A program made the translations under genes and the position numbers. Below the pieces are notes generated by a model. That model was not told the DNA's origin. It searched no databases and saw only the letters and a list, made by a program, of their open reading frames with translations. Below, piece after piece: positions 1-6,935 of a stretch of 9,370 nt of DNA. Source of the DNA: FW021-bin31 sp964467635 (GTDB taxonomy: Bacteria > Bacteroidota > Bacteroidia > Chitinophagales > Chitinophagaceae); the NCBI GenBank assembly GCA_964467635.1, contig CAYXRN010000126.1, forward strand, positions 1 to 9,370. The letters run 5' to 3'. Each line of letters opens with the position of its first letter. Position 1 is the stretch's first letter.

Positions 1-9
1 AAGCCTTAC

Positions 10-84
10 TGGTAGCCCCGCCAGGGATCGAACCTGGATCCTAAGTTCCGGAAACTCATATACTATCCATTGTACTACGGGGCC
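10..84 (-). tRNA. tRNA-Arg, anticodon CCG
   Basis: Read on the minus strand this folds as a complete 75-nt cloverleaf with the 3' CCA encoded (plus-strand bases 10-12). The acceptor stem GGCCCCG/CGGGGCT pairs throughout, with a G-U wobble at the first position. The T arm is CCAGG TTCGATC CCTGG. The anticodon arm is TGAGT TTCCGGA ACTTA, which places CCG at positions 34-36 (plus-strand bases 49-51), decoding the arginine codon CGG. It follows murF on the same strand, 78 nt beyond the murF stop, and has its own candidate promoter in that gap. Confidence 0.95.
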
Positions 85-105
85 AACATTTGAGCAAAGA
101 ATGAG

Positions 106-128
106 CGGCAAAGATATTGTATTTGCCG
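106..128. repeat. perfect 7-bp inverted repeat between murF and tRNA-Arg
   Basis: CGGCAAA at 106-112 is the exact reverse complement of TTTGCCG at 122-128, with a 9-nt loop. It lies downstream of the murF stop (163) and upstream of the tRNA. Without a following T-run on the minus strand it is not a standard intrinsic terminator. It could be a weak terminator for the gldJ-murF transcript, or an operator-like palindrome over the tRNA promoter. Confidence 0.4.
109..116 (-). promoter_or_regulatory. candidate -7 promoter element for tRNA-Arg
   Basis: On the minus strand the bases read TATCTTTG, an exact match to the Bacteroidota -7 consensus TAnnTTTG. Transcription would start near base 101, leaving a leader of about 17 nt before the mature tRNA at base 84. 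A TTTG that could act as the -33 element sits at 131-134, but its spacing (14 nt) is shorter than the usual 19 or so. The element lies inside a 7-bp perfect inverted repeat (106-112 and 122-128). Exact motif but poor spacing, so moderate confidence. Confidence 0.42.
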
Positions 129-162
129 GACAAAATAAAGCTGCAAAAGACAGGTACGTGGA

Positions 163-1437
163 TTATTCCAGTATTTTTTCCATCGCGATACTTCTGGAGC
201 CTTTGATCAACGTTGTAACCTGTTTATAATCTTGTTTGGTAAACCACTGTCGGGCGGTGGATACATCGGGGAAATAAGCGTAGGGGTGCGTCACCTCGCT
301 AAAATCTCCTCCAACGAGAAGGACGTCCTTCCATGTGTATTGTTGAATAAAATCGACCAATTCCTGGTGTTCGGCTTTGCTATCTGCTCCCAATTCCATC
401 ATTGCACCCAGAAACAGACTCTTGGTAGCGTCATGCCTGGCTGCGAAGTCGGTAATAGCAGCCCGCATGCTCGAGGGATTGGCGTTGTATGCATCCAGAA
501 TAAAGACATTCCTCCCATGATAAACAACTTGAGACCGGGCATTCCCCGGATTATAACCTGCTATTGCGCTGTTGATATTTTCTTCGCTCACGCCAAAATG
601 TTTACCAATGGCAGCTGCGGCGAGCAGATTGTAAAGGTTGTATGTACCGGCGAGCTTTGTAGCAATTATCTTCCCGTAATTGACCTCAGCAACCAGATAA
701 GGCTCTTTTTGCACTGCTTTTCCATGTACCTCCAGATTTTCGGAAGTGCCGTACCAATGCACCAGTTTCAGGCCCTCAGTCATTTCTTTAAAATAAGGGA
801 AATCAGCACAGGCGAAGGCTACACCATTGGTTTCCCTTAATGCGTCAAAAAGCTCTCCTTTGCCTCGTTTTACCCCCTCTAAACCACCGAATCCTTCCAG
901 GTGGGCCTTCCCGATATTGGTGATCAAGCCATGTGTGGGCCGAACAATCTTGCAGTAGTGCTCGATCTCTTTTTGGTGATTTGCTCCCATTTCTATCAGC
1001 GCTATTTCTATTTCCGGCTTGATGCGCAGCAGGGTCAGTGGAATGCCGATATGGTTGTTGAGGTTGCCCTCAGTAGCATAAGCATGAAAAGTAGTTCGGA
1101 GAATAGCGTGAGTCAGCTCTTTTGTGGTTGTTTTTCCATTGGAGCCGGTTATGGCGATAAAGGGAATGGAAAATTGCGTCCGGTGATAGGCGGCCAGCTG
1201 TTGTAATGCGTTTAATACATCAGGAACCAGTAAAATGCGATCGTCGGTCTGGTATTCAGGTTCGTCAACTATTGCATAGGCGGCCCCTTTTTTCAGGGCC
1301 TGACCAGCAAAGCTATTTCCGTTGAAGTTAGGACCTTTTAAGGCAAAAAAGAGGCTGTTCTGTTGAATGCGACGCGTATCGGTCTGAACATTGGGATGTT
1401 CGAGATAAAAGGAATAAAGCTCTTCTGTTGTTAGCAT
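163..1437 (-). CDS. murF: UDP-N-acetylmuramoyl-tripeptide--D-alanyl-D-alanine ligase (MurF)
   Basis: Cytoplasmic ATP-dependent ligase that adds D-Ala-D-Ala to the UDP-MurNAc-tripeptide, the last soluble step of peptidoglycan precursor synthesis. The 424-residue product shows the Mur ligase layout: an N-terminal UDP-substrate domain with the DTRRIQQNSLFFALKG stretch (20-35), the central ATPase domain with the P-loop TGSNGKTTTKE (97-107), EGNLNNHIGIPL (123-134) and EMGANHQKEI (149-158), then TNIGKAHLEGFG (173-184). The C-terminal domain has DAYNANPSSM (315-324), GAMMELG (344-350) and KGSRSIAMEKI (412-422). The ATG at 1437 is chosen because the protein then begins with the usual MLTTEELY-type N-terminus and lies 7 nt after the gldJ stop. 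An earlier in-frame start would add 61 residues that overlap gldJ and resemble nothing in MurF. No clear Shine-Dalgarno is seen. It is probably cotranscribed with gldJ. Confidence 0.96.
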   Translation of the reverse strand: MLTTEELYSFYLEHPNVQTDTRRIQQNSLFFALKGPNFNGNSFAGQALKKGAAYAIVDEPEYQTDDRILLVPDVLNALQQLAAYHRTQFSIPFIAITGSNGKTTTKELTHAILRTTFHAYATEGNLNNHIGIPLTLLRIKPEIEIALIEMGANHQKEIEHYCKIVRPTHGLITNIGKAHLEGFGGLEGVKRGKGELFDALRETNGVAFACADFPYFKEMTEGLKLVHWYGTSENLEVHGKAVQKEPYLVAEVNYGKIIATKLAGTYNLYNLLAAAAIGKHFGVSEENINSAIAGYNPGNARSQVVYHGRNVFILDAYNANPSSMRAAITDFAARHDATKSLFLGAMMELGADSKAEHQELVDFIQQYTWKDVLLVGGDFSEVTHPYAYFPDVSTARQWFTKQDYKQVTTLIKGSRSIAMEKILE

Positions 1438-1444
1438 GAAGGTG

Positions 1445-2983
1445 TTACCGTTTAGCCCGCGGCGTACGGAAATAATTTCCTGTTTTGAAACCATTGCCTT
1501 CCTGGCTGCCGACACGATCCATGGCACAGCGGAAGCCAACAGTATTGCTGGCGCGGTCTTGTTGCATGAATCTACGGGTTCCCGGCGAGAGCCAGTAGGG
1601 CATGTCCTGCCAGGAACCACCTTTAATCACACGGCTACTGTCATTTATAAGAGTGGTTTCTCCATAGGCATAGGTCACGTTGGAGGCAGAATCTCCATCC
1701 AAGTATCCCCGGAGGTCCGAACGCATGTAGTTCCAGTGCTGAGCCGCAATGGAGTCGGGTTCCAGAACAGTAACCAAATTACCGGTGCTGTCTTTTATGG
1801 GCATACCGTATTCATCTGTTTTAATATCCCGATAGACATTCCCCCGGAAAGGATTAAAATCATCTACTTCCAGTGGATTTAATTTCCTGTAAACGTCCTG
1901 TACCCATTCACTTACGTTTCCAGCCATATTATAGAGGCCAAAAGCGTTAGGGTAGTAGGCATTTACGGGCGCAGGAATGGAAGCCCCATCGTTTAGGCCT
2001 CCTGCAATCCCCATATTATCTCCAGAACCTGTCTTGAAGTTGGCTAAAAACTGACCTTGCCAGGCCCCGTGACGCGGGTCGCGCAGCCCATCGGGATTGA
2101 TCGCCCAGGGATATACCTGATGGTTCATGACCAGATTCGAGCCGGGTTTACCCTCTTTATGCGAAGGGTCCGGGTTTTGGCCGAGGTAAGCCAAGGCCGC
2201 ATATTCCCATTCTGCTTCTGTAGGAAGGCGGTAAGCAGGCAGCAGCACACCGTCAGAGAAGCGAATTCTGCGAGGACTGCCATCAGGGTTGACATAGGGT
2301 GTCTTCCCGGCCTGCATTTCTTTACCCGGTGTCCCGTTATACATTCCATGCAGATATGCCTTGGTGTCAAAGTTTTGCTCTCCTTGCTGGTTATTGATGT
2401 CCGCAGGAGAAAGGATTCCGGCTTTGATCAATAGCATTTCATTCACCCGGTCGGAACGCCATTTACAATATTTGTTGGCCTGCTCCCAGGTTACCCCTAC
2501 CACGGGAAAGTTATTGTAAGCCGGATGACGAAAATAATATTCTACTAATGGTTCGTTGTAGGCCAGCTGGCTCCGCCATACCAATGTGTCTGGAAGTGCA
2601 TCACGGTAAACTTCAGGATAAATATTGCCAAAAATCCTGCTCAGCCAGTAGGTGTACTCCCTGTAATTGACATTAGACACCTCTGTTTCGTCTATATAGA
2701 AGGAAGATACGGTTACCCGGTGTGGAATATTGTTCCAATCTCCCATTACATCCTCATTTGTAGCACCCATCAGGAACGTACCTCCGGGTACAAAGACCAG
2801 CCCGGGGCCTGTATTTTGCTCTACGTTTTCAGGAACGAAAAATCCGCCCCACTTCGGATCGTTATAATTCCAACCCGTAGCGCTTGACTTCTCGTAATTT
2901 TTTTTGAACAGCCCGCACGAGCTCAATACCGTCAAGACACAAAACAGCGAAAAGATCGTTTTCAGAAGGCGAAATCTTACCAT
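1445..2983 (-). CDS. gldJ: gliding motility / T9SS lipoprotein GldJ
   Basis: Outer-membrane lipoprotein of the Bacteroidota gliding and type IX secretion machinery, related to GldK. The 512-residue form (start 2983) has a lipoprotein signal peptide ending in the lipobox LSSC, with Cys23 as the lipidated residue, followed by GLFKKNYEKSS. The rest is an FGE-sulfatase (formylglycine-generating enzyme) fold: GLVFVPGGTFLMGA (61-74), a long insert, PTEAEWEYAALAY (254-266), NMAGNVSEW (352-360), VIKGGSW (452-458) and a closing GFRCAMD (483-489). The two active-site cysteines of true FGE, just after the KGGS(W/Y) motif, are absent (the sequence reads KGGSWQDMPYWLSPGTRR), so a structural rather than enzymatic role is expected. 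A start 7 codons upstream (3004) is possible, but the likely promoter would leave it almost no leader. The gene is divergent from porV and leads into murF. Confidence 0.93.
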   Translation of the reverse strand: MVRFRLLKTIFSLFCVLTVLSSCGLFKKNYEKSSATGWNYNDPKWGGFFVPENVEQNTGPGLVFVPGGTFLMGATNEDVMGDWNNIPHRVTVSSFYIDETEVSNVNYREYTYWLSRIFGNIYPEVYRDALPDTLVWRSQLAYNEPLVEYYFRHPAYNNFPVVGVTWEQANKYCKWRSDRVNEMLLIKAGILSPADINNQQGEQNFDTKAYLHGMYNGTPGKEMQAGKTPYVNPDGSPRRIRFSDGVLLPAYRLPTEAEWEYAALAYLGQNPDPSHKEGKPGSNLVMNHQVYPWAINPDGLRDPRHGAWQGQFLANFKTGSGDNMGIAGGLNDGASIPAPVNAYYPNAFGLYNMAGNVSEWVQDVYRKLNPLEVDDFNPFRGNVYRDIKTDEYGMPIKDSTGNLVTVLEPDSIAAQHWNYMRSDLRGYLDGDSASNVTYAYGETTLINDSSRVIKGGSWQDMPYWLSPGTRRFMQQDRASNTVGFRCAMDRVGSQEGNGFKTGNYFRTPRAKR

Positions 2984-3014
2984 CGGATATATTTTGAATA
3001 TCATTTTCTTAACG

Positions 3015-3022
3015 CAAATGTA
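3015..3022 (-). promoter_or_regulatory. candidate -7 promoter element for gldJ-murF
   Basis: On the minus strand the bases read TACATTTG, an exact match to the Bacteroidota -7 consensus TAnnTTTG. Transcription would start near 3008, giving a leader of about 25 nt to the ATG at 2983 but only about 4 nt to the alternative ATG at 3004, which favours the 2983 start. An ATTG at 3047-3050 is the nearest -33-like element, with a spacing of 24 nt that is longer than ideal. The motif match and position are seen; promoter function is inferred. Confidence 0.5.
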
Positions 3023-3136
3023 AATTTTTTATTTTATCTGAAGGGACAATTTACGAATTAATTCCTTGTACCGTAGCGGAAATGGCAAATTTTTATATTT
3101 TTACAAAATAAAAATGACCTGTCTGTCGTTTTTTAG

Positions 3137-3144
3137 TTTCTTTG
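3137..3144 (+). promoter_or_regulatory. weak candidate -7 element for porV
   Basis: TTTCTTTG has one mismatch to TAnnTTTG and would place a start site near 3151, about 37 nt before the porV ATG. No convincing -33 TTTG is found at the expected distance. The alternative TATATTTT at 3094-3101 is about as good. A porV promoter must lie somewhere in 2984-3187, since the upstream gene is divergent, but its exact place is uncertain. Confidence 0.25.
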
Positions 3145-3187
3145 CCGGAGGTAGATTTTCCCCTTGGGTATATAAAGACCAGAATTC

Positions 3188-4399
3188 ATGCACAGTAACT
3201 TAAAGCTTTTTCTTTTTGCCTCATTATTTACCGGTTTTGCCAAAGTTGGGTTCGCTCAAGGGCCGATTGAGGGTTCTGATGGAGTGGACATCGACGGGCG
3301 AGTGAACACCATTAACACTGCTGTTCCTTTTTTGCGTATTTCTCCCGATGCAAGGAGTGGCGCAATGGGCGATGCAGGGGTTGCGATTTCTCCGGATGCC
3401 AATGCTACCTTTTGGAATCTGTCTAAACTCACTTTTGCTGAAAACGATGCGGGTGTTTCTGTTACCTACACTCCCTGGCTGAAAGAACTGGTCAACGATG
3501 TATTTTTGGCGTATTTAAGCGGCTATAAGCAACTGGATGAAACCCAGGTAATTGCCGCCTCGCTCCGCTATTTTGACCTGGGAAGCATTCAATTCCGGGA
3601 CATGCAGGGGGAAGACCGGGGGATGTTCCACCCGCGGGAATTTTCTTTTGACGCCGGATATGCCCGTAAATTATCGGAAGAATGGTCCTTGGGGCTCGCC
3701 CTCCGATATATTTATTCCAATCTCGCTTCGGGCACTTCAGTAGGCAATGGGTCCGTGACTTTTAAGCCGGGCCAGGCCATCGCTGGTGACATATCCGCGT
3801 TTTATACCCACAAAGCTAACTACGACGGTTATCAGTCAGGAACCTGGAACTTTGGTATTGCCATCACCAATATCGGCTCTAAAATCGCCTATGCAAATGA
3901 TGCACAATTCAAGAATTTTATACCCACGAACTTAGGAGTCGGAGGTGCTTATACCTATCAGTTCGACCAATACAATAAACTTACCGTTACTATGGACGTT
4001 AATAAGTTGCTGGTTCCTACGCCTGATACGATTGACGGTGATGAAAATAACGTTTATGATTACAAAGAGAAGACGGTCATCAGCGGTATTTTCGGATCTT
4101 TTACGGATGCACCGGGTGGTTTTGGGGAAGAAATAAACGAACTGATGTATTCGGTGGGACTGGAATATTGGTATAATGAAGTACTGGCATTAAGGGCCGG
4201 GTATTTTAATGAAAACAAGCATAAAGGAGACCGAAAATTTTTTACACTTGGATTGGGGTTGAAATACCAGATGTTTGGTATCAACTTCTCTTATCTTGTG
4301 CCTTCCGGGAAGGGGCCGCAACGAAACCCGCTGTCCAATACACTCCGGTTTTCTTTGTTATTTGATTTAGGTACAAATAAAAATAATCGATATTATTGA
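3188..4399 (+). CDS. porV: type IX secretion outer-membrane protein PorV
   Basis: Outer-membrane beta-barrel of the PorV/PorQ family. In the T9SS, PorV binds the C-terminal domains of substrates leaving the translocon and carries them to the PorU sortase complex. The 403-residue product begins with a signal peptide (hydrophobic residues 5-22, predicted cut after VGFA at Ala23). The family signature follows at 46-64, VPFLRISPDARSGAMGDAG, then SPDANATFWNLSKLTF, and alternating amphipathic strands with Gly and aromatic residues run to the C-terminus, typical of an FadL-like barrel; length is normal for PorV. The ATG at 3188 is the only possible one, because an in-frame TAA lies at 3173-3175. A GGAGG at 3147-3151 is too far upstream to set this start. 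It is divergent from gldJ and leads a cluster with ispF 3 nt downstream. PorU is not adjacent. Confidence 0.92.
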   Translation: MHSNLKLFLFASLFTGFAKVGFAQGPIEGSDGVDIDGRVNTINTAVPFLRISPDARSGAMGDAGVAISPDANATFWNLSKLTFAENDAGVSVTYTPWLKELVNDVFLAYLSGYKQLDETQVIAASLRYFDLGSIQFRDMQGEDRGMFHPREFSFDAGYARKLSEEWSLGLALRYIYSNLASGTSVGNGSVTFKPGQAIAGDISAFYTHKANYDGYQSGTWNFGIAITNIGSKIAYANDAQFKNFIPTNLGVGGAYTYQFDQYNKLTVTMDVNKLLVPTPDTIDGDENNVYDYKEKTVISGIFGSFTDAPGGFGEEINELMYSVGLEYWYNEVLALRAGYFNENKHKGDRKFFTLGLGLKYQMFGINFSYLVPSGKGPQRNPLSNTLRFSLLFDLGTNKNNRYY

Positions 4400-4402
4400 T
4401 TT

Positions 4403-4888
4403 ATGCCGGCAATGCGTATAGGTTTTGGTATAGATTTTCATCAGCTCGCGGAAGGCAGAGCGTTGATGATAGGGGGCGTAGCCGTTCCTTTTTCGAAGGG
4501 AAGCATTGGGCATAGCGACGCTGATGTATTGCTTCATGCGATATGTGATGCGTTATTAGGGGCACTGGCTCTTGGGGACATTGGTACGCACTTTCCTGAT
4601 ACCGATCCTGCATATAAAGATATAGATAGCAAAAGGTTGTTGGAAAAAACGTATACGCTGATAACATCTGAAGGCTACAGACTTGTAAATGTAGACTGTA
4701 CTGTTTGCCTTCAACAGCCCAAACTTAAACCCTTTATCCTCGCTATACGGGAAACGATTGCGCTTTGTTTGAAAGTCCCTGTGACAACCGTTTCGGTAAA
4801 GGCCACTACTACTGAGAAAATGGGGTTTGTCGGTAAAGGTGAAGGAATTGAAGCTCATGCAACTGTATTGATTGAAAAGGGTGACTAA
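4403..4888 (+). CDS. ispF: 2-C-methyl-D-erythritol 2,4-cyclodiphosphate synthase (IspF)
   Basis: Cytoplasmic, zinc-dependent enzyme of the MEP isoprenoid pathway. It cyclises CDP-methylerythritol 2-phosphate to MEcPP with release of CMP, and normally acts as a trimer. The 161-residue length is standard. The metal ligands are visible as Asp11 and His13 in GFGIDFHQ and His45 in GHSDADVLLHAICDALLGA. The active-site TTTEKMGF motif is at 135-142, followed by the closing GKGEGIEAHATVLI. The ATG at 4403 is 3 nt after the porV stop, so translational coupling is likely. A second ATG at 4412 (giving MRIGFGID) matches the usual family N-terminus equally well and may be the true start. Confidence 0.96.
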   Translation: MPAMRIGFGIDFHQLAEGRALMIGGVAVPFSKGSIGHSDADVLLHAICDALLGALALGDIGTHFPDTDPAYKDIDSKRLLEKTYTLITSEGYRLVNVDCTVCLQQPKLKPFILAIRETIALCLKVPVTTVSVKATTTEKMGFVGKGEGIEAHATVLIEKGD

Positions 4889-4921
4889 TATCTGTTTTTC
4901 ATACATAAATTGTGTGTTTTA

Positions 4922-6856
4922 ATGAATCGAGTACTTTACCTCCTTTGCCTGTTAATAGCGGTTGCTGGTCTTTATAAAAAAACACAGGCACAGTATAATC
5001 CGTATAAAGCATTTGCTCCATTAACATCACTGTCCCCTGTAAATAAAATGCGCAGCGCCAATGGCGCTCCCGGTCCGGAATATTGGCAAAATAGGGCGGA
5101 CTATCAGGTTAAGGTAGCATTCGATACAGCTACAAAAGTCATCAGTGGAAAGGTGACTATAACTTATACAAACAACAGCCCGGACTCTTTATCAAACTTG
5201 TGGCTGCAATTGGTTCAAAATATTGATCGTCCTACTCATTCTCCTGAAAAGGGAAAGGAGGGAAGTCCCGGATTTCATATTCATCAAGTAAAGTTATTGT
5301 CCGGTCAACTGCTTACCTACAAGATTGATGGCACACGGATGCAAATCCGTTTGCCTGAAAAATTGAATGGAGGCGGAGGGAAGGTAGAATTGACCGTAGC
5401 GTACCATTACATCTTACAGCAGTCGAGTAGGGGAGGTCGTTCAGGCTATATGGACACGAAAAACGGACGCTTATATGAGGTATCTTATTGGTATCCGCGT
5501 ATGTGTGTGTACGATGACCTGAATGGATGGAATACCTTGCCTTTCCTTGGGACAGGGGAATTTTATTTGGATTATGGGAATATTGACTATAGTATAACGA
5601 TTCCGGCGGGTATGTTGGTTGCCGGCACCGGGGTATTAGATAATCCAGAAGAAGTACTGACTGAAAAAGAAATAAAACAGCTTGAAAAAGCGAGACATTC
5701 TGATAAAACGTTATGTATAAGAGGAATTCAAGATATAAAGCGACCGGCTACACGGACTTCCGGTAATGGGCTGCTTACGTGGCATTTCCATATGGAGAAT
5801 ACCCGGGACGTAGCATGGGTAGCATCAGAAAGTGTTCTCTGGGACGCCGCACGAATTAATTTGCCGGAAGGAAAGAAGGCATTGGCCATGAGCCTTTATC
5901 CCGTAGAGAGCGCAGGAGACAGTGCTTATGGTAGAGGAACAGAATACTTGAAAGCATCGGTAGAACTGTTTTCGAAAAAATGGTATCCTTATCCGTATAA
6001 AACAGCCATTAATGTGGGCGGAAAAGTGGGCGGTATGGAATTCCCGGGCATGGCCATGGACTGGTGGAATGCAAAAAATAAATCTCTGTTTGCGCTTGTT
6101 TCTCATGAAATAGGCCACAGCTGGTATCCCATGGTCGTGGGTAGCAATGAGCGCCGTCACGCCTGGATGGATGAAGGGTTTAATACATTTATAGATCTAT
6201 TGGCACAGGCGGAATTCAATGATGGTGAATATGCGCCAAAGCGGGATGGCGAATACGCCCCCGGCGGAGGTAATCCTGCAGAAGAGATTGTCCCCTTTAT
6301 TACCGAGAAAAACATTCCACCCATCATGACGCCTGCGGACGCTATACCAAGAAAGTATTTGCATCCGCTGGCATATTTCAAGACAGCTTTTGGGCTGGTA
6401 TTGCTGCGAAATGTCATTCTTGGGCAGGATCGTTTCGATTATGCCTTTCGTCAATATACACGAGATTGGGCTTTTAAGCATCCTTCCTCTGGGGATTTTT
6501 TCAGAGAAATGGAGAGCAAAGCCGGTGCTGAACTGGACTGGTTCTGGCGCGGATGGTTTTTACACAACTGGCAACTGGATCAAGCGGTTCAAGGTGTAAA
6601 ATATGTGGATGGAAATCCGGCTAAAGGGGCTATCATCACTATAGAGAATCTTAAAAAAATGCCCATGCCTGTCATGCTCCAGATAATGGAAACGAATGGT
6701 CGGTTGCACAGGTTAAAATTGCCCGTCGAAATCTGGGAGTCAAGAGCCACAGCGAAAGTTCCCGTAAACACTACCGGCACTATAAAAAAAATAGTACTTG
6801 ATCCTGAGCAGTTGCTTCCCGATGTGGATAGGGAAAATAATGCATGGGAAAAGTAG
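4922..6856 (+). CDS. secreted M1-family (gluzincin) aminopeptidase-like metallopeptidase
   Basis: A 644-residue exported zinc peptidase of the M1 clan, predicted to remove N-terminal residues from peptides in the periplasm or at the cell surface. The signal peptide is MNRVLYLLCLLIAVAGLYKKTQA, cut before QYNPYK. An N-terminal all-beta domain (about 55-310) leads to the catalytic domain: a GGMEFPGM exopeptidase loop (370-377, in place of the classical GAMEN), the zinc site HEIGHSWYP (395-403) and the third ligand Glu418 in WMDEGFNTF, exactly 18 residues after the second His. Tyr485 in PLAYFKTAFG matches the catalytic tyrosine position. The C-terminal WFWRGWF and DQAV motifs are typical of Bacteroidota members. 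No T9SS C-terminal sorting domain is visible, so Sec export to the periplasm is more likely. The ATG at 4922 is preferred over an in-frame TTG at 4910. It starts 33 nt after ispF and probably shares its transcript. Exact substrate specificity is unknown. Confidence 0.93.
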   Translation: MNRVLYLLCLLIAVAGLYKKTQAQYNPYKAFAPLTSLSPVNKMRSANGAPGPEYWQNRADYQVKVAFDTATKVISGKVTITYTNNSPDSLSNLWLQLVQNIDRPTHSPEKGKEGSPGFHIHQVKLLSGQLLTYKIDGTRMQIRLPEKLNGGGGKVELTVAYHYILQQSSRGGRSGYMDTKNGRLYEVSYWYPRMCVYDDLNGWNTLPFLGTGEFYLDYGNIDYSITIPAGMLVAGTGVLDNPEEVLTEKEIKQLEKARHSDKTLCIRGIQDIKRPATRTSGNGLLTWHFHMENTRDVAWVASESVLWDAARINLPEGKKALAMSLYPVESAGDSAYGRGTEYLKASVELFSKKWYPYPYKTAINVGGKVGGMEFPGMAMDWWNAKNKSLFALVSHEIGHSWYPMVVGSNERRHAWMDEGFNTFIDLLAQAEFNDGEYAPKRDGEYAPGGGNPAEEIVPFITEKNIPPIMTPADAIPRKYLHPLAYFKTAFGLVLLRNVILGQDRFDYAFRQYTRDWAFKHPSSGDFFREMESKAGAELDWFWRGWFLHNWQLDQAVQGVKYVDGNPAKGAIITIENLKKMPMPVMLQIMETNGRLHRLKLPVEIWESRATAKVPVNTTGTIKKIVLDPEQLLPDVDRENNAWEK

Positions 6857-6935
6857 GCAATATCAAGGTATACTTATCCATTGTGTGTTATATTAAAGGC
6901 CTCAGGGACTTTTCTCACCCTTAATAACCGTCTTT

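Noticed and set aside
232..840. 202-codon plus-strand open frame opposite murF
   Set aside because: It lies wholly antisense to a clear MurF coding region, and its translation shows no recognisable domain or sensible composition. The same applies to the plus-strand frames at 901-1206 and 1436-1882.
1438..1620. 61-residue N-terminal extension of MurF from an upstream start at 1620
   Set aside because: The extra residues overlap the gldJ 3' end in another frame and have no MurF similarity. The ATG at 1437 gives the normal family N-terminus.
3147..3151. GGAGG as a Shine-Dalgarno for porV
   Set aside because: It is 36 nt upstream of the ATG, and the in-frame stop at 3173-3175 excludes an earlier porV start that could use it. 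Bacteroidota genes mostly lack Shine-Dalgarno sequences.
6857..6935. Bidirectional terminator between the M1 gene and the sulfatase relic
   Set aside because: Only a 4-bp AGGG/CCCT pairing (around 6903-6921) and a short T-run near 6932-6937 are present, and they do not form a convincing stem plus U-tract.
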